Part shown: piece by piece, positions 6,885-15,001 of the stretch
Layout: every line of letters begins with the position of its first letter
Numbering within the stretch: the first letter of the stretch is position 1
Origin: Spirochaetia bacterium
GTDB lineage: Bacteria; Spirochaetota; Spirochaetia; Treponematales; Treponemataceae
Direction of reading: 5' to 3'
Length of the DNA stretch: 23,122 bases
Assembly: GCA_900770075.1 (NCBI GenBank)
Contig: CAAGIZ010000250.1
Span: 1-23,122, forward strand
The notes under the pieces: model-generated
What the model saw: only the letters and a program-made list of their open reading frames with translations
Database searches by the model: none
Told to the model about the DNA's origin: nothing
Translations under genes and position numbers: made by a program

Positions 6885-8297
6885 ATGAAAATCGTAATTG
6901 TTGGTGCAGGGTTTACCGGTATTCAGCTGGCAAAAAGGCTTGTAAACGGTAAAAATGATGTTGTTTTAATCGATAACGACGACGGAGTAGTAAGGCACGC
7001 GTTCAATAACCTCGACTGCAAGGTAATCAAGGCAGACGGAAACAATCTGGATGTTCTGGAAGAAGCCGGAATAAAAAATGCCGATGCCCTTGTGTGCGTT
7101 ACCTCCAGCGACGAAGTAAACATGATTACCTGTTCCCTGGTTGATGCTGTCTATCCCAACATAACAAAGATTGCCCGGGTTAGAAATTATGCCTATTATG
7201 TGGACACCTCCTCCGAAAAGGCAAAAAACCGCCGGCCTCTTTACGGTGTCAATTATATGGTTCATCCTGACGTAGAAGCCGCCGAAGCCATAGCAAATGC
7301 AGCAAACCACGGCGCAATTACAGATGTAATGCCCTTTGGCAGCGACTACGAACTTATCCGTGTAACAATAGAAAAAGGCAGCCGCCTGGAAAACCAGAAA
7401 GTGATCAGCCTTCGTAAGATTACTGACAGGCCGGCCCTCGTTGCCTATATCGAAACTGACGGCGAAACAAAACTTCCCAGCGGAGAAACCGTTTTTAAGG
7501 CAGAAGACTGCATCGGAGTGCTTGTTTTAAAGCAGGATATTCCGGAATTTTTAAAGCTTTGCGGTTCAAACCTTAAAGAAATAAAAAAAATTGCAATCAT
7601 CGGAGCCGGCAGGGTTGGAACCATTGTTGCCGAAAAGATGATTGAGCGCAAATCAAATTTCATCACCCGGTTTTTAAAAAAAGAAGGAAACCCTACCAGA
7701 GAATTCTGCATAATCGACACAGACGAAAATCTTGCAAAAGCTGCAGCAGAAAAATTTTCCAAGATAAAGGTTTTTTGCGCCGATGCCACGGAAGAAAGCT
7801 TTGTGGAAGAAGAAGGTATAGACAAATACGACCTTGCAATCTGCACCACCCCGAATTATGAGCTTAACATAGTTATGGCCGCCTACTTTGAATCCATCGG
7901 CATAAAAAACAGCATTGCCCTTGTGCAGAACAACGCCTTCGGAGAAATCGCCCGGAAAATCGGCATAGAAGTTGCAGTTCCAGTTCGGGACACGGTTGTA
8001 GATTCAATTATGAGTCACTTAAAGGGCAAAACCGTAACAGGCGTGCACACCGTAAATGACGGTTCTTTGGAAATAATGGAAATAAAAATTCATCAGAAAA
8101 GCCCTGTAAACGGCTGCCAGCTTCGGGACATTGCGGAAAACGGAAAATTCCTTGTAATGATGATACAGAAAAGCGGCACGGACGAATGTTTTATTCCTAT
8201 AGGAAGCACAAAACTTGAACCGGGCGACGAAGTCGTAATGATTGTAAAGGCAGAAGAAAGCCAGCACGTCCTGGAAAAATTCGGAGCGGAACAGTAA
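6885..8297 (+). CDS. trkA: Trk potassium uptake regulatory subunit TrkA
   Basis: Peripheral membrane protein that gates the TrkH potassium channel in response to nucleotides bound in its RCK domains. With the start at 6885 the protein has 470 residues arranged as RCK_N-RCK_C twice: the first Rossmann motif is GAGFTG (7-12), the second GAGRVG (about 240-245), each followed by an acidic residue at the end of the second strand (VVLIDND and FCIIDTD). The C-terminal RCK_C includes LEPGDEVVMIV. The length fits canonical two-unit TrkA proteins. The ATG at 6885 is preferred over the in-frame TTG at 6870, because that codon sits on the -10 box and the family begins MKIVIVGAG. The stop TAA abuts the trkH ATG with no gap, so the two are coupled. 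Confidence 0.94.
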   Translation: MKIVIVGAGFTGIQLAKRLVNGKNDVVLIDNDDGVVRHAFNNLDCKVIKADGNNLDVLEEAGIKNADALVCVTSSDEVNMITCSLVDAVYPNITKIARVRNYAYYVDTSSEKAKNRRPLYGVNYMVHPDVEAAEAIANAANHGAITDVMPFGSDYELIRVTIEKGSRLENQKVISLRKITDRPALVAYIETDGETKLPSGETVFKAEDCIGVLVLKQDIPEFLKLCGSNLKEIKKIAIIGAGRVGTIVAEKMIERKSNFITRFLKKEGNPTREFCIIDTDENLAKAAAEKFSKIKVFCADATEESFVEEEGIDKYDLAICTTPNYELNIVMAAYFESIGIKNSIALVQNNAFGEIARKIGIEVAVPVRDTVVDSIMSHLKGKTVTGVHTVNDGSLEIMEIKIHQKSPVNGCQLRDIAENGKFLVMMIQKSGTDECFIPIGSTKLEPGDEVVMIVKAEESQHVLEKFGAEQ

Positions 8298-9734
8298 ATG
8301 CAGACGATTTTTGTTTTTATACGGATTTTTGCAATAATTCTTTCCATAATTGGAACATCTTTCCTGCTTCCAGTTGCTGTGGCTGTTTTTTACGGTGAAT
8401 ACAGCGCCCTGCTGCCTTTTTTAATTCCCATGGCCGCTTCGTGGATTTTTGGAGCAGCCTTTTATTTTTCCGGAAAAAAAGTACCCGTAAAACTGGGGAC
8501 AAGGTCGGTTTTTGTTTTTGTAAGCTTTGCATGGATTGCTATAAGTTTTTTTGGTGCCATTCCCCTTTATGCCGGCGGCTGGATTGGCGACTTTACCAGT
8601 GCGGTTTTTGAGGCAGTAAGCGGTTTTACCACAACGGGAGCCACAGTCCTTGCAGATGTGGAAATTCTTCCCCGTTCCGTAAATTTGTGGCGTATGGAAA
8701 TGCACTGGCTTGGAGGCATGGGAATAATCGCCCTTACAACGGCAGTTCTTCCCCTGCTAGGTGTGGGAGGCTTTGCCCTGGTAAAGGCAGAATCCACAGG
8801 CCCGGAAAAAGGCAAAATCACCCCGAAAATGGCAAATACCGCAAAAGCCCTGTGGGGAATTTACCTTGCACTTACAATTTTGCAGACAGTTATCCTTATG
8901 TTCTGCGGAATGGATTTTGTAGATGCCCTTTCCCACACTTTTTCAACTTTGGGAACAGGAGGATTCAGTTCAAAAAATGCAAGCATCGGCGGCTTTAATT
9001 CCCTTTCTGCGGAAATAGTCTGCACGGTTTTTATGTTTCTGGCCGGGGTAAATTTCAGCCTGTATTTTTATGCCATTACAAGAAAATTCAGCGAATTAAA
9101 AAACAACAGCGAGTTTAAGGCGTATATTTCGATTTTTGTAACTGTAATAATCTGTCTTGCCCTTTCTCTTGTAAAATATTACGGAGGTTTTGCAAAAGCC
9201 TTAAGATACGCCTCTTTTCAGGTTGCTTCCATAATGACCACCACCGGCTTTGTTACGGCGGATTTTTTGCAGTGGCCGTCTGTAAGCCAGTTTTTTATAT
9301 TCATCCTGTTTTTTATAGGCGGCTGTTCCGGTTCAACTGCAGGAAGCTTTAAGGTTATCCGCTGGGTAATCCTTGCAAAAAAAGCCCGGGTCGAAATGCT
9401 CAAGATGATTCATCCCCACGGAGTTTTTACGGTGCGGGTAAACGGTTCTGCCGGCCGGGAAGATCTGGTTTTGAACATTGCCTCTTTTGTGTTCGTGTAC
9501 TTTTGCCTTGCCTTTATTTCAACATTTGCCGCAACCCTGGGCGGAATTCCGCTTTTTGAATCCTTTACGGCAAGCCTTTCCATGCTGGGAAACATCGGCC
9601 CTGCCTTCGGTCCGTTTGCCGACTACGGGTGGATACCGACTTTCTTAAAGTGGATTTTCAGTTTTATGATGATTGCCGGCCGTCTGGAAATATACAATCT
9701 GATTATCCTTTTTACAAAAGATTTCTGGAAATAG
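8298..9734 (+). CDS. trkH: Trk potassium uptake membrane subunit TrkH
   Basis: Potassium-translocating pore of the Trk/Ktr/HKT superfamily in the inner membrane, working with TrkA. The 478 residues show the four pseudo-repeated selectivity-filter loops: GFTTTGAT (109-116), STLGTGGFS (216-224), MTTTGF (313-318) and MLGNIGPAFG (429-438). The glycines expected at the filter are all present. The intramembrane-gate region FIGGCSGSTAGSFKVIRW (339-356) before repeat 4 is typical of TrkH. Membrane segments fill the rest, and the N-terminal pair of helices that distinguishes TrkH from shorter KtrB is present. It starts immediately after the trkA stop, using GGAGCGGA inside the trkA end as a possible ribosome-binding site. 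Confidence 0.95.
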   Translation: MQTIFVFIRIFAIILSIIGTSFLLPVAVAVFYGEYSALLPFLIPMAASWIFGAAFYFSGKKVPVKLGTRSVFVFVSFAWIAISFFGAIPLYAGGWIGDFTSAVFEAVSGFTTTGATVLADVEILPRSVNLWRMEMHWLGGMGIIALTTAVLPLLGVGGFALVKAESTGPEKGKITPKMANTAKALWGIYLALTILQTVILMFCGMDFVDALSHTFSTLGTGGFSSKNASIGGFNSLSAEIVCTVFMFLAGVNFSLYFYAITRKFSELKNNSEFKAYISIFVTVIICLALSLVKYYGGFAKALRYASFQVASIMTTTGFVTADFLQWPSVSQFFIFILFFIGGCSGSTAGSFKVIRWVILAKKARVEMLKMIHPHGVFTVRVNGSAGREDLVLNIASFVFVYFCLAFISTFAATLGGIPLFESFTASLSMLGNIGPAFGPFADYGWIPTFLKWIFSFMMIAGRLEIYNLIILFTKDFWK

Positions 9735-9910
9735 TGCGCCGGGGAAGCAACCAAAAAGCCACCCAAAAACTTTATCCTTCCTGGCTTTTACTGTACAGAA
9801 TTTTTTTGATATGGCAAAAGAATGGGGTGTATCTAAAGAATTTGCTTTGCAAAGCAGTGGCGGAGCGATGGGGGCTAACGAACGTTAGTTAGTAAATTAT
9901 TTAAGGAAGG
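9735..9910. other. trkH / DUF1848 convergent spacer with repeat fragments
   Basis: No gene is visible in this spacer between convergent genes. It carries AAAAAGCCACCCAAA (9753-9767), the tail of structured repeat A/B; a perfect 14-bp palindrome TGCTTTGCAAAGCA (9843-9856); and the second copy of the dispersed AACGAACGTTAGTTA motif (9877-9891). It therefore looks like a landing place for repeats, possibly a remnant of the same element as copies A and B. Confidence 0.5.
9872..9895. repeat. Dispersed AACGAACGTTAGTTA motif, copy 2
   Basis: It matches 282-305 at 23 of 24 positions, and the core 9877-9891 also matches 10162-10176. Read with its flanking T it forms TAAC-g-AACGTT-a-GTTA, an imperfect palindrome. 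As with copy 1, it lies at the 3' side of a minus-strand gene, here 15 bp past the stop of the DUF1848 gene. Confidence 0.6.
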
Positions 9911-10837
9911 CTAAAACATAAAGAGTTGGGTGTCTTTAAAACTCCTCTGGTTTGCTTCTTTTAAGATGTCGTCCGGGCGGGAATTTCCTATCAAAAATGA
10001 TGAATTCGGGTCGTGGAGAGCGAAGTTTTTTCGGACGGTTTTTTCATCATAATTTGCGTAGCAGTATTTGCAAAGATGAGGACAGGAATTGTAGTAGCCT
10101 ATGTCCCTGGTGGGAAGGCAGGAGCAGTGTTTTCTTAAAACTTGATGAACGTCATTTAACAAACGAACGTTAGTTATCTTCTCCAAGAGTTCCCTAGAAA
10201 TACATTCGCCGGGGCAAACTCCGCAGTCGGTTAAGTCCAGTTTTTCGGCACAGGATTCGACTGTTATTCCGCAGGCTGAAGAAATTCTTGCAAAACTCCC
10301 TGCCAAAAAACGCTGGTCTGCTTCGCTTACTTCTTTTAGTTCCGGGAAATTTCTTTTTGTTTTTGAATATAGGTCTGCAAAACTGATGATGCATCGGTCT
10401 GTGTACTGGCAGAGGGTCTGGCACATTTTTTTGTATTCCCGGATATGGGTTGCCACGGTGTATGTAGAATTTATAAAAATAGGATCGTACCGCCAGCAGA
10501 TTTTGTCTTTTCCAAGTTTGTCAGAAATCTCTGCAAAGGCTTTTATTGTGGCTGATTTTTCCGGAACATTGGGTTCAATTTCTTTTCCGTAAGGGGTGAT
10601 TGTAACAAAAATATATATTCCGAATTCTTTTAGTTCGTCCAGATGCGGGATAAGAGGTGCGGGATTTTTTGTGCAGAAAAGGATGCAGTCTACAACCTTG
10701 GGATTGAGGGAATACCTTGTTACTTTCTGAGGAAAATAAGGATTGCGCACGTCAATAAACCCAGCTCGAATCCTGTTAAAAAACCATTCGGAATAAAAAG
10801 CGGGAATGTCAGTGCGGCCGGATGCAAAAAGAATCAT
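9911..10837 (-). CDS. DUF1848 family protein, probable Fe-S/radical SAM-like
   Basis: I recognise this as a DUF1848-type protein from the opening ASGRTDIPAFYSEWFFNRIRAG and the pattern VDCILFCTKNPAPLIPHLDEL. The function of the family is not established. The 308-residue protein has a C-terminal cysteine cluster SCPHLCKYCYANYDE, whose CX3CX2C spacing is that of a radical SAM iron-sulfur site, plus earlier cysteines (DCGVCPGEC and KHCSCLP) that could hold more metal. ATG 10837 is chosen because the family begins MILFASGRTD and a TATAAT lies exactly six bases upstream; an in-frame TTG at 10855 would precede that box. No Shine-Dalgarno sequence is present. It appears monocistronic. The third copy of the dispersed motif is inside its coding sequence (10162-10176, reading T-N-V-R-L). 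Confidence 0.8.
   Translation of the reverse strand: MILFASGRTDIPAFYSEWFFNRIRAGFIDVRNPYFPQKVTRYSLNPKVVDCILFCTKNPAPLIPHLDELKEFGIYIFVTITPYGKEIEPNVPEKSATIKAFAEISDKLGKDKICWRYDPIFINSTYTVATHIREYKKMCQTLCQYTDRCIISFADLYSKTKRNFPELKEVSEADQRFLAGSFARISSACGITVESCAEKLDLTDCGVCPGECISRELLEKITNVRLLNDVHQVLRKHCSCLPTRDIGYYNSCPHLCKYCYANYDEKTVRKNFALHDPNSSFLIGNSRPDDILKEANQRSFKDTQLFMF
10162..10176. repeat. Dispersed AACGAACGTTAGTTA motif, copy 3 (inside a gene)
   Basis: An exact 15-bp match to 287-301 and 9877-9891, here within the DUF1848 coding sequence and keeping its frame open. Being in a coding region, it could be coincidence or an in-frame insertion. Confidence 0.5.
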
Positions 10838-10843
10838 AAAACT

Positions 10844-10849
10844 ATTATA
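10844..10849 (-). promoter_or_regulatory. DUF1848 gene -10 element, predicted leaderless
   Basis: On the minus strand this reads TATAAT, followed by six bases (AGTTTT) and the ATG at 10837. There is no ribosome-binding site, and no convincing -35 at 16-18 bp. The geometry is the same as at trkA. Confidence 0.6.
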
Positions 10850-10961
10850 GAACAAACCGGACTTTGAAGGTAGTGCAATACATTTGCCTGTAAAAGCACA
10901 GTGTTTTGTGCATCGGAAATCTGGGTGTTTATGTGGGCTTTAAAACCTGCATTGTCGATGA

Positions 10962-10977
10962 CCTGCCGTAAGGCAGG
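10962..10977. other. Small hairpin upstream of rfb promoter
   Basis: CCTGCC-GTAA-GGCAGG is a 6-bp perfect stem closed by a GNRA tetraloop. It lies in the 285-bp region between the divergent DUF1848 gene and rfbA, otherwise empty of features apart from the two promoters. It has no T-tract and no assigned role. Confidence 0.4.
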
Positions 10978-11021
10978 GAACGCCCTGAAAGACTTCCGGC
11001 ATAATTATGGAATTTTTAAAC

Positions 11022-11051
11022 TTGTTGGTTTTTTGCTGAAAATGTTATAAA
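11022..11051 (+). promoter_or_regulatory. rfb operon promoter
   Basis: TTGTTG (11022-11027), an 18-bp spacer and TATAAA (11046-11051) make a plausible sigma-70 promoter. It would give a leader of roughly 65 bases ending in the ribosome-binding site AGAGGGA (11111-11117) before the rfbA ATG. This conventional leader contrasts with the leaderless genes in the same window. Confidence 0.55.
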
Positions 11052-11122
11052 ATCGAATATTATGGCACCTTTAAAAAGTCATTTTGCCGGTTTTTTGAGG
11101 GTACCATCATAGAGGGATTTTT

Positions 11123-12001
11123 ATGAAAGGTATTATTCTTGCAGGCGGCTCTGGTACCCGTCTGTATCCGATCACTAAGGCTGTTTCTAAGCAGATTCTT
11201 CCGATTTACGACAAACCGATGATTTACTATCCTCTGAGTTGTCTTATGCTTGCCGGAATTCGGGAGGTTTTGGTTATTTCTACTCCACGGGATTTGCCTG
11301 TTTTTAAGGAACTTTTTGGTGACGGTTCCTGGCTGGGAATGAGTTTTTCGTATGCTGTTCAGGATAAGCCGCGTGGTCTTGCGGATGCTTTTATTGTTGG
11401 CAAGGATTTTATTGGGGACGATGATGTTGCCCTTGTTTTGGGTGATAATATTTTCTATGGTCAGAGTTTTACAGCTACCTTGAAGTCTGCTGCCCGGAAA
11501 ATTCAGGAGCAGAGGGGGGCTGTTATCTTCGGATATTATGTTGCCGATCCTACTGCCTATGGTGTGGTTGAATTTGATGATGCCGGAAATGCCCTTGGAA
11601 TTGAGGAAAAACCTGCTGTTCCTAAGTCCAATTATGCGGTGCCGGGTCTTTATTTTTATGACAATTCTGTTGTGGATATTGCTGCAAACGTTAAGCCTAG
11701 TGCTCGGGGCGAAATTGAGATTACTGCCGTAAACAACGAGTATCTTGCCCGAAAGCAGCTTAAGGTTGAACTTCTTGGCCGTGGTATGGCTTGGCTGGAC
11801 ACCGGTACTTACGAGGGCTTGCAGGAAGCGGGCAATTTTGTTGCTACCATTCAAAAGCGTCAGGGCTTTTACGTTGCCTGTCTTGAAGAAATCGCCTTTA
11901 ACAACGGCTGGATTACAAAGGAAAATCTTTTGGAAATGGCAAAAGGTTACAAAACCGACTATGGCCGGTATCTGGAATTTGTTGCTAATGGGAATCTCTA
12001 A
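11123..12001 (+). CDS. rfbA: Glucose-1-phosphate thymidylyltransferase
   Basis: Joins dTTP and glucose-1-phosphate to make dTDP-glucose, the first step to dTDP-L-rhamnose. The 292 residues match the usual length and carry the nucleotide-binding signature LAGGSGTRLYPIT (6-18), KQILPIYDKPMIYYPLS, the metal site segment LVLGDNIFYG and the substrate motif IEEKP. AGAGGGA sits 5 bases before the ATG. It is the first gene of an A-C-B-D operon behind its own promoter; the enzyme is usually inhibited by dTDP-L-rhamnose. Long open frames on the opposite strand are shadows. Confidence 0.96.
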   Translation: MKGIILAGGSGTRLYPITKAVSKQILPIYDKPMIYYPLSCLMLAGIREVLVISTPRDLPVFKELFGDGSWLGMSFSYAVQDKPRGLADAFIVGKDFIGDDDVALVLGDNIFYGQSFTATLKSAARKIQEQRGAVIFGYYVADPTAYGVVEFDDAGNALGIEEKPAVPKSNYAVPGLYFYDNSVVDIAANVKPSARGEIEITAVNNEYLARKQLKVELLGRGMAWLDTGTYEGLQEAGNFVATIQKRQGFYVACLEEIAFNNGWITKENLLEMAKGYKTDYGRYLEFVANGNL

Positions 12002-12087
12002 AAAATCGATAAAGGCGAGTTTTTAGAGTTGTCCTAATATGTAACGTATGGAAGGGGGTGCATGTTTTTTTGCATGTGATTTGATTT

Positions 12088-12672
12088 ATGTTTGAGTTTA
12101 AAAAATGTGATATTGAAGGGCTGTACGAAATTCAGCCTAAGGTTTTTGGTGACAACCGCGGTTATTTTTTGGAAACCTACAGCGAAAAGGATTTTTTTGA
12201 TGCAGGTCTTACCATGAAATTCGTGCAGGACAATCAGTCCCGGTCGTCGAAGTATGTTTTGAGGGGGCTCCACTTCCAAAAGCATCATCCTCAGGGTAAG
12301 CTTGTGCGTGCCCTGGAAGGCCGGGTTTTTGACGTTGCTGTGGATTTGCGGGAAGGCAGTGCTACTTTTGGTAAGTATTATGGCGTTATTCTCGATGCTG
12401 AAAAACAGAATATGTTTTACATTCCAGAAGGTTTTGCCCACGGTTTTTGCGTTCTTTCTGATTCTGCAACTTTTGCCTACAAATGTACGGATTTTTACCA
12501 TCCGGAGGACGAAGGCGGGGTGATGTGGAATGAGCCTGCCATTGGCATTGACTGGGAAGCGGTTTGTCCTGGAATTTTGGAAAATGTGAATTTGAGCGAA
12601 AAGGACAAAAAGCACAGTGCCTTTGAGGGAAGAAAATTTTTTGACAGCAATGGCGGCTGGATTGGTGAATAA
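12088..12672 (+). CDS. rfbC: dTDP-4-dehydrorhamnose 3,5-epimerase
   Basis: Epimerises dTDP-4-keto-6-deoxyglucose at C3 and C5, the third step of the pathway. The 194-residue cupin shows EIQPKVFGDNRGYFLETY near the start, the catalytic His62 in RGLHFQ, VRALEGRVFDVAVDLR, FYIPEGFAHGFCVL, and the Tyr131 region FAYKCTDFYHPEDEGG. The gene lies 86 bp after rfbA. An in-frame TGA two codons before the ATG fixes the start, yet no good Shine-Dalgarno sequence lies within range (a GGAAGGGGG run is more than 30 bases away), so translation may be inefficient or depend on coupling. Confidence 0.94.
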   Translation: MFEFKKCDIEGLYEIQPKVFGDNRGYFLETYSEKDFFDAGLTMKFVQDNQSRSSKYVLRGLHFQKHHPQGKLVRALEGRVFDVAVDLREGSATFGKYYGVILDAEKQNMFYIPEGFAHGFCVLSDSATFAYKCTDFYHPEDEGGVMWNEPAIGIDWEAVCPGILENVNLSEKDKKHSAFEGRKFFDSNGGWIGE

Positions 12673-12790
12673 TTTTTGACGGCTTGCGGGCGGGGCTTTC
12701 CTGTATGCCCTTGCAGGCAGTGGGTTGCCGGAGAAGTCTGGCGGCGGATAATTTTTTGGGCGAATTTGCCTTTTTTGATGGGAGTGCTTT

Positions 12791-13930
12791 ATGCGGAAAT
12801 TGAAGAATATTTTGGTTACTGGCGGTGCCGGGTTTATCGGCTGCAATTTTATTCACTATCTTTTTGGTCTTTCCAACAGCGGTACCGATTTGTTTGAGGA
12901 TGCCGGGTTTGACGGAAGGGTTGTAAACGTTGATTGTCTTACTTATGCCGGAAACCTTGAATCTTTAAAGGATGTTGAGGAAAAATTCGGTGTTTCTTCC
13001 TGCGGGGAAAAAGCCCGGTATTTTTTTGAAAAGGTTGATATTTGCGACCGTGCTCAGATTGAGCGCATCTTTAAACAGTACGACATCGACACTGTAATTC
13101 ACTTTGCGGCAGAAAGCCATGTAGACCGCTCTATTCTTGGGCCTGAAGCCTTTATGAAGACCAATGTAATGGGAACTTTTACCCTTCTTGACGTTGCCCG
13201 CAATTACTGGGGCATTTCTCTGGATAATCAGAGGGATGACGTTCTGTTCCATCACATTTCAACGGACGAAGTTTACGGTTCCCTTGGCGAAACCGGTTAT
13301 TTTTTGGAAACGACTCCTTACGATCCGCGATCTCCTTATTCATCTTCAAAGGCTTCCAGCGACCACATTGTAATGGCTTACTACCACACCTATGGTCTGC
13401 CAATTACCTTGTCCAACTGTACCAACAACTACGGGCCTTTCCAGTTCCCGGAAAAACTGTTGCCTCTTATGATTTCCAATATCAAAGACGGAAAAAATCT
13501 TCCTGTTTATGGCAAGGGTGACAATATCCGCGACTGGATTTATGTTGAAGACCACAACCGTGGTGTATGGCAGATTGTCAAAAATTCACCTGCCGGCGAA
13601 AAATGGAATCTTGGGGGCGAAAATGAGTGGCAGAACATACGGCTTTTAAACGAAGTGATTGATCTTGCTTCAAAAGAGCTGGGAAAAGATGCCGAAGAAG
13701 TCCGCAAAACCATTACTTATGTAAAAGACCGTCCGGGTCACGATAAACGCTATGCCATTGACTGCACGAAGGCAAAAACCCGTCTTGGCTGGGAGCGAAA
13801 GATGACCTTTGAACAGGGGCTTCTTGCAACTATCCGCTGGTATTTAAGCCACGGTGAATGGATTGCAAACATTCAGTCAGGTGCTTACAAGGACTGGATC
13901 AGCAAAAACTACACTGAGCAGGGAAGATAG
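12791..13930 (+). CDS. rfbB: dTDP-glucose 4,6-dehydratase
   Basis: NAD-dependent short-chain (extended SDR) enzyme producing dTDP-4-keto-6-deoxyglucose, the second step. Its 379 residues contain the cofactor motif TGGAGFIG (10-17), HFAAESHVDRS (104-114), the catalytic trio in HISTDEVYG (155-163) and YSSSK (183-187), and LLPLMISNIKDGKNLPVYGKGDNIRDWIYVEDH. It is about 20-30 residues longer than many homologues, with insertions around residues 28-42 and 66-76 (after the first helix and the second strand) and a longer tail. GGGAG lies 6 bases before the ATG. The 118-bp gap to rfbC is GC-rich compared with its surroundings and holds no gene I can support. Confidence 0.95.
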   Translation: MRKLKNILVTGGAGFIGCNFIHYLFGLSNSGTDLFEDAGFDGRVVNVDCLTYAGNLESLKDVEEKFGVSSCGEKARYFFEKVDICDRAQIERIFKQYDIDTVIHFAAESHVDRSILGPEAFMKTNVMGTFTLLDVARNYWGISLDNQRDDVLFHHISTDEVYGSLGETGYFLETTPYDPRSPYSSSKASSDHIVMAYYHTYGLPITLSNCTNNYGPFQFPEKLLPLMISNIKDGKNLPVYGKGDNIRDWIYVEDHNRGVWQIVKNSPAGEKWNLGGENEWQNIRLLNEVIDLASKELGKDAEEVRKTITYVKDRPGHDKRYAIDCTKAKTRLGWERKMTFEQGLLATIRWYLSHGEWIANIQSGAYKDWISKNYTEQGR

Positions 13931-13932
13931 AA

Positions 13933-14820
13933 ATGGTTTGGGTGATTGGCAGTGGCGGCATGCTTGGAACGGAAGTTTGCCGTCAGCTGGATAACAGCGG
14001 AATTCAGTATGTAAAATCGGGGCTTGATGTGGACATTACGGACATCGGTGCCCTGAGGGCTTTTGCCAGCCGGTGGTCTGTGGACTGGATAATAAACTGT
14101 GCCGCCTATACCGCCGTGGACAAGGCAGAAAGCGAGGCTGAACTTTGCAAAAAGGTGAATGAAGACGGGGTGGCAAACATTGCCCTGGTTGCACAGGAGT
14201 GCGGGGCCGCCCTGATACATATTTCCACGGATTATGTTTTTGACGGAACCGGCAATATTCCGTATACGGAAGATATGGGGCTTGCTCCAATCGGAGTTTA
14301 CGGTAAAACGAAGGCCGCCGGTGAAGCCGCCGTAATAAAAAATACGAAAAAATTCTATATTTTGCGGACAGCCTGGCTTTACGGTTGGGCAGGCAAAAAC
14401 TTTGTTTACACGATGATTCGTGCCATGAACAGCCGGGAATCTTTAAAAGTCGTAAATGACCAGAGGGGAACGCCAACTTTTGCCGGCGACCTTGCCTCGT
14501 TGATTTTAAAGATAATGGACAAAAAAATCGAATACGGAATTTACCACTGCACCGATTTGGGAGAAACAACCTGGTGGGAATTTGCCTGCGAAATTCAAAA
14601 GCAGGGAATCCTTGCAGGCTGGATAAACGAAAAGGGCAAAAACTGCACCGTAAATCCATGTTCAACGGAAGAGTATCCGACCCCTGCAAAAAGACCAGCC
14701 TATTCTGTCTTGAGCAAGGAAAAAATCCAGAACGCTTTGGGTTTAACCCTGCCGCAGTGGCAGGAAAGCCTGAAAGTTTTTTTGAACAGCGAACTTTTTA
14801 AAAAAGAAATGATACTGTAG
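13933..14820 (+). CDS. rfbD: dTDP-4-dehydrorhamnose reductase
   Basis: Reduces dTDP-4-keto-L-rhamnose with NAD(P)H to dTDP-L-rhamnose, the last step. The 295 residues have the Rossmann motif IGSGGMLG (5-12), INCAAYTAVDKAE (54-66), HISTDYVFDG (96-105), the catalytic YGKTK (123-127), and LRTAWLYGWAGKNFV. It starts 2 bp after the rfbB stop, with GGGAAG inside the end of rfbB as ribosome-binding site, so the two are translationally linked. The operon ends at the bidirectional terminator 14888-14956. No rhamnosyltransferase or polymer export gene is in the window, so the product must feed glycan assembly encoded elsewhere. Confidence 0.95.
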   Translation: MVWVIGSGGMLGTEVCRQLDNSGIQYVKSGLDVDITDIGALRAFASRWSVDWIINCAAYTAVDKAESEAELCKKVNEDGVANIALVAQECGAALIHISTDYVFDGTGNIPYTEDMGLAPIGVYGKTKAAGEAAVIKNTKKFYILRTAWLYGWAGKNFVYTMIRAMNSRESLKVVNDQRGTPTFAGDLASLILKIMDKKIEYGIYHCTDLGETTWWEFACEIQKQGILAGWINEKGKNCTVNPCSTEEYPTPAKRPAYSVLSKEKIQNALGLTLPQWQESLKVFLNSELFKKEMIL

Positions 14821-14887
14821 GGCCGGAAATCTGGTACGGGAAGGAACCAGAAGGCAAAAACAGCTGTTTGCCCGCTCACCGCCCGCC

Positions 14888-14956
14888 CCAAAAAAAACAC
14901 CGCACTGTCTGTTTCGGCAAAAAACTGCCGTTTCGACATTGCGGTGTTTTTTTTGG
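14888..14956. terminator. Bidirectional terminator between rfbD and htpG
   Basis: Seventeen-base perfect inverted arms CCAAAAAAAACACCGCA (14888-14904) and TGCGGTGTTTTTTTTGG (14940-14956) give an A-tract/T-tract terminator readable in both directions. The 35-base interior holds a second, nested hairpin CGGCA (14915-14919) with TGCCG (14926-14930). It sits between the convergent rfbD and htpG and can end both transcripts. Confidence 0.85.
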
Positions 14957-15001
14957 CATATCCGCCTGGTGCCCGCCTTTACTTGCGGGCCTGTCTGCTC
15001 T

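Noticed and set aside
10856..11021. tRNA or other structural RNA gene upstream of rfbA
   Set aside because: No T-loop or anticodon-arm pattern is seen; only one short GNRA hairpin is present.
11060..11854. 264-residue minus-strand open frame opposite rfbA
   Set aside because: It is antisense to a clear rfbA gene, rich in Asn/Lys/Arg from codon bias, with no family resemblance.
12034..12846. 270-residue minus-strand open frame opposite rfbC
   Set aside because: It is a shadow of rfbC, with no ribosome-binding site or recognisable domain.
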